From positions 4,835 through 68,834 of the forward strand of contig JANNVK010000107.1 in assembly GCA_031414415.1 (NCBI GenBank): a stretch of DNA of 64,000 nt, read 5' to 3'. Made by a program: the position numbers and the translations under genes. This document shows positions 58,070 through 64,000 of the stretch, one piece after another; positions within the stretch are counted from its first letter, which is position 1, and each line of letters starts with the position of its first letter. This DNA is from JANNVK01 sp031414415. Lineage in GTDB: Bacteria; Acidobacteriota; Blastocatellia; Pyrinomonadales; Pyrinomonadaceae. The notes under the pieces are model-generated. The model searched no databases. It saw only the letters and a list, made by a program, of their open reading frames with translations, and had not been told where the DNA came from.

Positions 58070-59032
58070 TTACTTTATCACAGATTTGAACGAATAATCA
58101 CCGATATTTTCCGGCTCATTTGCTTCGTCAATCCCGACAACGGTGAGCGAATAAATGTTTGATTGTAACAACTTAGCGGAAAGTCGAACATTTAACGCCG
58201 ATTTTTTTGAAGTTAATTTGCCGCTTTGCCACAAAACTTTGCCTGTTTGATTTTTGAGAAAAACTCGATAACTTTTGAAATCGGCGGCTTCTAACGGCAA
58301 ACCGAACGCAACATCGGTCGTTTGTTTGGTAATCGAAATTGTTTGCAACGAACTTCCGCCGCGAGTTGGCGGAAGCAGAACAAACGTCGCAAGTGTTGGT
58401 ATATTGGGAGTTGGCGGTTTTGTTGGTTCAACTGTTGGCTTTGGTGTTGGTGAATTTGTGGGCGATGTTTTTGGTTCGAGAGTTTTTACAGGCGACGCAG
58501 AAACCGTTGGGCTTGGCGTAATTTCGATTGGAGTTTGAGTCGGAATTTGAGTTGGCTGAATTGTCGGTTGTTGCGTTGGAGTTGTTTCAACTTTTACAAC
58601 TTCATCCGCTTTATTTTTACTCAACAAAAACCAGCCGAAAAATCCTACAAATGCCAAAAGCAACGCGGCAAATCCGTAACGCAATGCTGAATTTAATTTC
58701 CAAAACACAAAAAACTCCGCCCAAGTTTGTTTTTCAACTTGAGGAGATTTCTCAAAATTCTTTTTCGCGACAACCTGTAACGCTCTCGCAAATTCGACCT
58801 TTTCACGCCGTAGAGGTGAGGCAAGATAACTCTCTTCAAACCTCCCGACATCAGTGTTTACAAGCTCGCCGAGAAGATATGCGTCTATTAATTCGTCTTC
58901 CGCCAATTTCAACTTAATAACAAATTCATCATCGGTAATGCTCAATTCATCAAACAATTCAGCATCAGTTTCATTAGATTTGCCGAGTAAATAATCGGTC
59001 AAAGCCTTTTTATTATATTTATCTGTGTTCAT
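58070..59032 (-). CDS. Anti-sigma-like single-pass membrane protein
   Basis: A 320-residue protein. The cytoplasmic part (1-125, MNTDKYNKKALTDYLLGKSN, with FDELSITDDEF and LAEDELIDAYLLGEL) resembles the sigma-binding region of anti-sigma proteins but lacks the zinc motif H-x3-C-x2-C. A transmembrane helix lies near residues 125-142 (YGFAALLLAFVGFFGWFLL). A Pro/Thr-rich stalk (150-215) and a beta domain outside (LNVRLSAKLLQSNIYSLTVV) follow. It lies between the sigma gene and the CHAT gene and likely restrains the sigma factor in response to an outer signal (inference from order). Confidence 0.72.
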   Translation of the reverse strand: MNTDKYNKKALTDYLLGKSNETDAELFDELSITDDEFVIKLKLAEDELIDAYLLGELVNTDVGRFEESYLASPLRREKVEFARALQVVAKKNFEKSPQVEKQTWAEFFVFWKLNSALRYGFAALLLAFVGFFGWFLLSKNKADEVVKVETTPTQQPTIQPTQIPTQTPIEITPSPTVSASPVKTLEPKTSPTNSPTPKPTVEPTKPPTPNIPTLATFVLLPPTRGGSSLQTISITKQTTDVAFGLPLEAADFKSYRVFLKNQTGKVLWQSGKLTSKKSALNVRLSAKLLQSNIYSLTVVGIDEANEPENIGDYSFKSVIK

Positions 59033-59058
59033 TATAATTTCGCTTTGGGGAAAAGCTT

Positions 59059-59095
59059 TTCACATACATAAGACAAAATCCCAAAAACATTTCAC
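59059..59095 (-). promoter_or_regulatory. Putative ECF-type promoter motif, copy C, overlapping the sigma gene stop
   Basis: The minus strand reads GTGAAATGTTTTTG, six variable bases, then TTGTCTTAT and GTGAAAAG, closely matching copies A and B. The TGA stop codon of the sigma gene is the first triplet of the putative -35 box. It would drive the membrane-protein/CHAT genes about 36 bases downstream. Confidence 0.65.
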
Positions 59096-59694
59096 AAATT
59101 ATTTTTCTCTACGCATTTAACTACACAAACCTGCAATCTTTCACGAATCCGACACGCCCGAATGCTCAAGGCATTGACCGATAATTCAAACTTTTTCGCC
59201 AACTTTCGTCGGTTTTCAATTTTGATTCGTTCTTCACCGTAATAATAACCAAAAATTATTTCGCGATTCACAAATTCGAGATTTTCAGTGCAAAGTTCTA
59301 GACAATTTAATCTTTTTTCGTTTACCGTTTTATCATCAAAAGTTTTGCTAAACAGTTTGTTTTCAGTAGTTTCATCAATTGAGATATTTTGTTTATCTTT
59401 ACTTCGTAAATTTTCTAAAAAAACAAATTTCGCAGTAATGTAACAATATCTAGCCGGAGTTTCTGATTCGAGTTTTCCTTCTTCTTCTAATCTTCTCGCA
59501 ACCCGATTCAATGTTTCATCAGCTAATTCGTCGGGATTTTGACAATTTTTTCGGTCAAAATAGCTGACTAAACGCTCATGAATTTCCAGATAACACTCGC
59601 CATCGGTTTTGTTGTCAATATCCAACCATTTCAGCAATGCCGCAAAAGCATTTTCTGAAATTAACCAAATTTTTTTGAGGTTTGTTTTTTGCAT
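59092..59694 (-). CDS. ECF-like RNA polymerase sigma factor
   Basis: A 200-residue protein with sigma-70 region 2 (residues 25-105: LVSYFDRKNCQNPDELADET, then LNRVARRLE) and region 4 (residues 130-195: FVNREIIFGYYYGEERIK, RKLAKKFELSVNALSIRACR, IRERLQ), the latter a helix-turn-helix for the -35 box. It directs RNA polymerase to a specific promoter set. The three shared motifs nearby are candidates. Region 2 is divergent, and the enzyme is of the group often found with CHAT-TPR proteins in this phylum. Confidence 0.78.
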   Translation of the reverse strand: MQKTNLKKIWLISENAFAALLKWLDIDNKTDGECYLEIHERLVSYFDRKNCQNPDELADETLNRVARRLEEEGKLESETPARYCYITAKFVFLENLRSKDKQNISIDETTENKLFSKTFDDKTVNEKRLNCLELCTENLEFVNREIIFGYYYGEERIKIENRRKLAKKFELSVNALSIRACRIRERLQVCVVKCVEKNNL

Positions 59695-59828
59695 TTAACA
59701 CTTTAAATGATTGTTTATAAACACTTTTATTCTATTACTTTAAAAAAACTTAAGCAAAATATTTTTGTGACAATAAGAAATCAAGTATCAACTTTTATTT
59801 TTCGCTCAAATTGTAGTTAAATTGGATT

Positions 59829-60482
59829 ATGGCAATTCCAAAACTCAAACGCGATAAAAAATATCTTTACACAGTTGAAGAATATTTAGCGATTGAGCGA
59901 GCCAGCGAAGAACGCTACGAATATTATGACGGCGAAATTCGTCTGATGGCTGGTGAATCTGACGAACATGGTGATATTACGGTTAGCTTAACTGCTGAAT
60001 TAGCTAACCAGTTAAAAGGTAAAAATTGTCGTGTCCGAACGAAAGATGCAAAAATAAAAAGTGGCGGTTTTAAATTAGAAACAAATTCCAAAAAAGGAAT
60101 GTTTTCATATCCAGATTTGGTAGTAATCTGTGGAGATGTTGAATATCACGACAAAAAGACTGATATTATTTTAAATCCGAAAGTTATTATTGAAGTTTTA
60201 TCCGATTCGACAGCTGACTACGACCGTAATAAAAAATTTACACGCTACAAAATGTTTAATCAAACATTGACTGATTATCTGTTAGTTTCACAAGATTTAC
60301 CGCAAGTTGAACATTTTATTCGACAAGAAGATTCGAGTTGGAAAATGTTCACATATTTAGGGTTAGACTGTATTTGTCGAATTGATTCAATCGAATCTGA
60401 ACTAAAATTGTCAGAAATTTATGATAGAATTCAATTTTCGAAGAAAGTTTTTGATTTTATTGATGAATTAAAAAATGGCTAA
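59829..60482 (+). CDS. Uma2-family PD-(D/E)XK endonuclease-like protein
   Basis: A 217-residue Uma2 (DUF820) protein. Visible are YLAIERASEERYEYYDGEI, VRTKDAKIKSG, the metal-binding YPDLVVICGDV (Asp) and the downstream PKVIIEVLSDSTADYDRNKK (Glu-x-Leu), the restriction endonuclease-like active site. These proteins are abundant in cyanobacteria and Acidobacteriota; their targets are not known. It overlaps the proline dehydrogenase gene by 8 bases. Confidence 0.92.
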   Translation: MAIPKLKRDKKYLYTVEEYLAIERASEERYEYYDGEIRLMAGESDEHGDITVSLTAELANQLKGKNCRVRTKDAKIKSGGFKLETNSKKGMFSYPDLVVICGDVEYHDKKTDIILNPKVIIEVLSDSTADYDRNKKFTRYKMFNQTLTDYLLVSQDLPQVEHFIRQEDSSWKMFTYLGLDCICRIDSIESELKLSEIYDRIQFSKKVFDFIDELKNG

Positions 60483-61653
60483 ATTTGAACTTAATTTACA
60501 AAATACCGAAGTTGCATTTGCTGATAAATCCAACATTGAGTTACAAAAAAAGCGTTGGCTTTTCAAAATGATGAGTTCGCAAGCTCTGACAGATTTCGGA
60601 TCAAAGCTGACAAATTTTGCTTTTTCAATGCATTTACCAATTCAATGGGCAATAAAAGCCACAGTTTTTAAACAGTTTTGTGGTGGCGAAACAATTGAAG
60701 AATGTGAAACAGCGATCAGTAAACTTGGCGAATCTAAAATTGGCACAATTTTAGATTATTCGGTTGAAGGAAGATTTGAAGAAGAAGATTTTGGTGAAAC
60801 AAAAGAAGAAATTCTCCGCACAATTGTTCGTGCCAAATCAGATGACAGAATCCCGTTTGCTGTTTTTAAAATAACCGGAATTGCCCCGCTTGGAACATTA
60901 GAAAAAGTTTCTTCCGGTGTTAAATTAACTGAAAAAGGTGAGTGGAAATGGGAGCGAATTGAAAGCCGCGTTGATGATATTTGCAAATTTGCACATTCAA
61001 TAGGTCAACCGATTTTTATTGACGCGGAAGAATCTTGGATTCAAAACGCCATTGACAAACTTGCGACAGGTGAAATGGAGAAATATAACCTTGAAACGCC
61101 GATTATTTACAACACAATTCAACTTTATCGACACGATCGTCTCGAATATTTGAAAAATGCTCATCAAGAAGCAAAAAAAGCTGGTTATTTTCTCGCGGTG
61201 AAACTGGTTCGCGGAGCTTATATGGAAAAAGAACGCGAGCGAGCAGAGAAATTAAATTATCCATCGCCGATTCAATCTGATAAAGAATCTACTGACCGTG
61301 ATTTTAATGAAGCCTTGCGTTATTGTGTTGAAAACATTGAAGATATTGCGTTTGTTTCGGGCACACACAACGAAGAAAGTGTGCAATTGCTCGCCAGACT
61401 TCTTGATGAAAACAATATTCCGGCAAATCATCCACACGTAAATTTCTCGCAGCTTTTTGGAATGAGCGACAACCTTTCTTATGTTTTGGCAAAAAATAAT
61501 TACAACGTTTCAAAATATGTGCCTTACGGTCCGGTGAAAGACACGTTGCCTTATTTGATTCGCCGAGCAAAAGAAAATACGTCAGTTATTGGTCAAGTTT
61601 GCCGAGAACTTGAGATGATTGAAGAAGAGACAAAACGTAGAAAAATGGCGTGA
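60475..61653 (+). CDS. Proline dehydrogenase
   Basis: A FAD-dependent TIM-barrel enzyme of 392 residues that oxidises proline to 1-pyrroline-5-carboxylate and passes electrons to the quinone pool. Signature segments are AVFKITGIAPLG, QPIFIDAEESWIQNAID, the KLVRGAYMEKERERA helix, VSGTHNEES and the C-terminal YVPYGPVKDTLPYLIRRAKEN (broken here only by length) that binds substrate. Stand-alone, monofunctional form; the partner P5C dehydrogenase is not in the window. Starts inside the end of the Uma2 gene. Confidence 0.93.
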   Translation: MAKFELNLQNTEVAFADKSNIELQKKRWLFKMMSSQALTDFGSKLTNFAFSMHLPIQWAIKATVFKQFCGGETIEECETAISKLGESKIGTILDYSVEGRFEEEDFGETKEEILRTIVRAKSDDRIPFAVFKITGIAPLGTLEKVSSGVKLTEKGEWKWERIESRVDDICKFAHSIGQPIFIDAEESWIQNAIDKLATGEMEKYNLETPIIYNTIQLYRHDRLEYLKNAHQEAKKAGYFLAVKLVRGAYMEKERERAEKLNYPSPIQSDKESTDRDFNEALRYCVENIEDIAFVSGTHNEESVQLLARLLDENNIPANHPHVNFSQLFGMSDNLSYVLAKNNYNVSKYVPYGPVKDTLPYLIRRAKENTSVIGQVCRELEMIEEETKRRKMA

Positions 61654-61681
61654 TTACATAATATTTAGCTTTTCTTGACAT

Positions 61682-62047
61682 TTACCTAATGAAACCCATC
61701 AATTGTAACGCCGAACGATCTTCAATTAGGCGAGTTTCGGTTTTTTTCCAGATATTACAAGCCTCTAATTCTGATTCATTGAGGATAAAATTTCCGATTC
61801 GAGAAGCTGGAGTTCGCTCAAAGGCACGATTGGTCAATGCCATATGTGACAAATTTATCGTTAAGTTTTCGATATTATTTAACGCGATTTCTGCATTTTC
61901 GTAATCCGGAAAGAGTTCGTTATAACCAGATAAATGCCATATTTTCTCGCCATTTTCAACAATATCAATTGCCAAAATACGCAATAAACCATAACCGCTT
62001 TCGAGTTGAAAAATTAAAAAATCACCTGCTTCAAAATTTTGCGACAC
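61682..62047 (-). CDS. Conserved-looking protein of unknown function
   Basis: A 121-residue protein using the GTG at 62047 as start, because AGAGGAG lies about 9 bases upstream. The longer frame to 62104 has no ribosome site. The sequence reads SQNFEAGDFLIFQLESGYGL, then IWHLSGYNELFPDYENAE and HMALTNRAFERTPASRIGNF. It appears to be a compact alpha/beta domain and no known family could be named. Convergent with proline dehydrogenase and divergent from the kinase gene. Confidence 0.6.
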   Translation of the reverse strand: MSQNFEAGDFLIFQLESGYGLLRILAIDIVENGEKIWHLSGYNELFPDYENAEIALNNIENLTINLSHMALTNRAFERTPASRIGNFILNESELEACNIWKKTETRLIEDRSALQLMGFIR

Positions 62048-62199
62048 AATAAAAATCTCCTCTCTAAAGATTATCAAATTCAGAAAAAGTATTAAAACTT
62101 TCAATTTAAAAAATTACGAAATAAAATATTGAAATTGTCGAAACAACAGAGTTTTGATGCTATTATTTAGCAAGTTTTTTAGTGACTAATTGATTACAA

Positions 62200-63825
62200 A
62201 TGCGAGAATGCCCTAAATGTGAAGTTTGTTTCGATGATGAAGCGTTAATTTGCCCAACTGACGGCGTTGAAACTCGTTTCACGTTGCCTGGAAGTCAGCA
62301 AATTGCTGGTCGATATTTGTTAAAAAGTCTGCTTGGCAAAGGTGCAATGGGCAGAGTTTATCTTGCACAAGATAAGAATCTCGGAGTCAGGCACGTTGCG
62401 GTAAAAACCGTGCGTCAAGATTTATTAAACAGCGATGATTTGCAAGAAGGCGAAGCAATCGCTCGTTTTGAACGCGAAGCAATGTCCGCAGCATCAATTC
62501 GTCATCCAAATGTTGTTGACGTTACTGACTTTGGCAAAACAACAGATGGCGTATTTTATCTTGTAATGGAATATGTTGAAGGCGAAACATTGCACAAATT
62601 GCTCCGCCGCGAAGGCACACTCAATGTTAAACGTGCCGTAAAATTATTAAAACAAATTGGTGAAGGTGTCGAAGCCGCACACGAAGCCGGAATTCTACAT
62701 CGTGATTTGAAACCTGCAAATATTTTTATTATGCAGAAGACATCAGCAACCGCGAGCGATGGGTTTATTAAAGTTGGCGATTTTGGACTTGCGAAAATCG
62801 TTAACGAAACCGTTACTGATATTAGTTCAAACGCTTCGCCAGCTTCACGCGGAATAATCGGCACGCCAGAATATATGTCGCCCGAGCAAATGCAGCCTGA
62901 ACTTGGCGTTGACCGGCGATCTGATTTATACGCACTCGGCACAATTGCATATCTGATGCTTGGCGGTAAAACTCCGTTTACAGGCGATTTAATGCAACTT
63001 GTGATGCAAAAAATAATGCACACACCGCCACTTATTTCGACACTTCGCACAGATATTCCAAAGTCTATTGAACGTGTAATTATGCACGCAATTGAACGCG
63101 AAGCTGCCAATCGTCCAGCATCTGTCGGTGTTTGGTTAGCCGAACTCGAAAAAGCCGCAGATGATTTGTCTGACAAAAAACAAGCTGGAAGTTCGCGTCT
63201 GATAATTATGGCTCCAGTTTCTGCGGAAGTGTATGTTGACGACGAAAGAAAGGGAAGTATCGGCAGTTCAGGGCGTTTAATATTGAGTGGAATTCCAGTC
63301 GGAAGACACATTTTACGAGTCTCAAAACTCGGCGAAAAAGATGATGAACGAGTGATTGAAATCCGCGAGGAAGGCAACGAACAAGTTATTCAAGCTCAAC
63401 TTCGCACGCTTCACGCACCGAGCAGCAGCCAACCTTCATCATCGCTGGGAATTAGTAGCGGTCACGCCGAATCAAGTGTCTTGCCGGACATAGTTGCTTG
63501 CTCACGTTGTAAATCGAGATTTGCCGCCGGCGTGAAATTTTGCGGTCGTTGTGGAAATTCGCAATTTGATTTTGTGACGAGTTCGTCAAATCAAGAAGCG
63601 AAAAAATTTCCTTGTCCGAGATGTGCAACGCCTTTGCCGCAGTCATCAAAATTTTGCGGAAGATGCGGATTACAACTTGTTCAGGTGCCGAAAACAAATC
63701 CGGCTATTGCAGTTAATATTCTACAAAACGCTCCTAAAACAGTCGAAAGAGTTTGTCAAAAATGTCTTAAGCCTTATCCTTCATCAACAAAATTTTGTGG
63801 GAAATGCGGAATAACTCTAATTTAA
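62200..63825 (+). CDS. Ser/Thr protein kinase with PEGA domain and zinc ribbons
   Basis: A 541-residue kinase. The N-terminal MRECPKCEVCFDDEALICP holds a zinc-knuckle. The kinase domain at residues 38-315 has the Gly loop LGKGAMGRVYLA, the Lys in HVAVKTV, catalytic HRDLKPANIF, DFGLAKI and APE as TPEYMSPEQM. A PEGA beta domain (AEVYVDDERKGSIGSSGRLI) follows, then a linker and three double-Cys zinc ribbons (CSRCKSRF/CGRCGN, CPRC/CGRCG, CQKC/CGKCG). There is no transmembrane helix, so it is cytoplasmic. It phosphorylates proteins; the targets are unknown, although the FHA protein at 42102 is a possible partner. Confidence 0.93.
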   Translation: MRECPKCEVCFDDEALICPTDGVETRFTLPGSQQIAGRYLLKSLLGKGAMGRVYLAQDKNLGVRHVAVKTVRQDLLNSDDLQEGEAIARFEREAMSAASIRHPNVVDVTDFGKTTDGVFYLVMEYVEGETLHKLLRREGTLNVKRAVKLLKQIGEGVEAAHEAGILHRDLKPANIFIMQKTSATASDGFIKVGDFGLAKIVNETVTDISSNASPASRGIIGTPEYMSPEQMQPELGVDRRSDLYALGTIAYLMLGGKTPFTGDLMQLVMQKIMHTPPLISTLRTDIPKSIERVIMHAIEREAANRPASVGVWLAELEKAADDLSDKKQAGSSRLIIMAPVSAEVYVDDERKGSIGSSGRLILSGIPVGRHILRVSKLGEKDDERVIEIREEGNEQVIQAQLRTLHAPSSSQPSSSLGISSGHAESSVLPDIVACSRCKSRFAAGVKFCGRCGNSQFDFVTSSSNQEAKKFPCPRCATPLPQSSKFCGRCGLQLVQVPKTNPAIAVNILQNAPKTVERVCQKCLKPYPSSTKFCGKCGITLI

Positions 63826-63895
63826 AAATTAGTAGTTAATATATACGAAAGCATTTTTGATTGAACAAAACCAGTAAATCTAGTAAATTTTAGAT

Positions 63896-64000
63896 ATGAA
63901 GTTCGTAGATGTCACAAATGATATTGCGTTTCGCAAAGTATTTGGAAACGAAAATAAAAAGATTGCGTTGATTTCATTTTTGAACGCGGTTTTGGAACTT
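63896..64000 (+). CDS. Rpn-family PD-(D/E)XK nuclease/transposase-like protein (3' truncated)
   Basis: The first 35 codons, MKFVDVTNDIAFRKVFGNEN and on to the window edge, match the start of the Rpn/PDDEXK_2 family. These are recombination-promoting nucleases formerly called transposase 31. The catalytic part lies beyond the window. A fragment only; whether the full gene is intact cannot be seen. Confidence 0.8.
   Translation, partial: MKFVDVTNDIAFRKVFGNENKKIALISFLNAVLEL

Noticed and set aside
62556..63377. 273-codon minus-strand open frame
   Set aside because: Shadow of the Ser/Thr kinase gene; Ser/Arg/Ile-rich sequence without domain character.

Overview
The window is AT-rich bacterial chromosome with about 63 densely packed genes. 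The mix points to an Acidobacteriota lineage, most likely class Blastocatellia: a winged-helix/TolB-propeller regulator, a CHAT-TPR protein under an ECF-type sigma factor, a CSLREA beta-helix protein, VPS10/BNR propellers, a PEGA-domain Ser/Thr kinase with zinc ribbons, and GYF_2 and FG-GAP/LVIVD proteins. The taxonomy is inferred from gene content only. No rRNA, tRNA or CRISPR array was recognised. The first gene (ccsA) and the last (Rpn/PD-(D/E)XK) are cut by the window edges.

Layout. 1-11.8 kb: cytochrome c biogenesis end, AAC(6')-like acetyltransferase, VPS10-type propeller, zinc-ribbon/HNH-associated-repeat protein, a nitrilase-fold protein lacking its catalytic Cys, a DUF433/DUF5615 toxin-antitoxin pair, HyuA. 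11.9-24.5 kb: a divergent SucC-like/SucD-like pair split by an unknown gene, radical SAM protein, cyanophycinase, an SDR lacking its catalytic Tyr, DAHP synthase, Coq7-like protein, ArgS. 24.6-39.9 kb: sirtuin, LarC, FolE, M28 and S9 peptidases, MetG, TatD, YajQ, aminotransferase and prenyl synthase, interspersed with toxin-antitoxin genes, several of them broken. 40-64 kb: surface propellers, FHA protein, a GYSRG hydrolase, ProS, many secreted unknowns, the sigma/membrane-protein/CHAT cluster, Uma2, proline dehydrogenase and a Ser/Thr kinase.

Two signals are not explained by ordinary genes. First, arrays of short degenerate words with a fixed period (mostly 7 bp, also 8, 10 and 11) occur at more than ten places. 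Each locus has its own word. Several arrays lie in frame inside housekeeping genes (sucC, argS, metG, tatD) or form gene ends and junctions (sucD, tatD, folE/M28). Second, a long nearly identical promoter-like motif (TGAAATG ... GTCTTAT) precedes three minus-strand genes: the sigma-linked membrane protein of the CHAT cluster, the CSLREA protein and an OB-fold lipoprotein. This suggests a small regulon of the sigma factor encoded here, whose own stop codon lies inside one copy.

Toxin-antitoxin genes are dense between 9 and 37 kb: DUF433/DUF5615, Phd/VapC and two BrnT/BrnA modules (one with an A8 frameshift), plus remnants of HigB and HicB with identifiable frameshifts.
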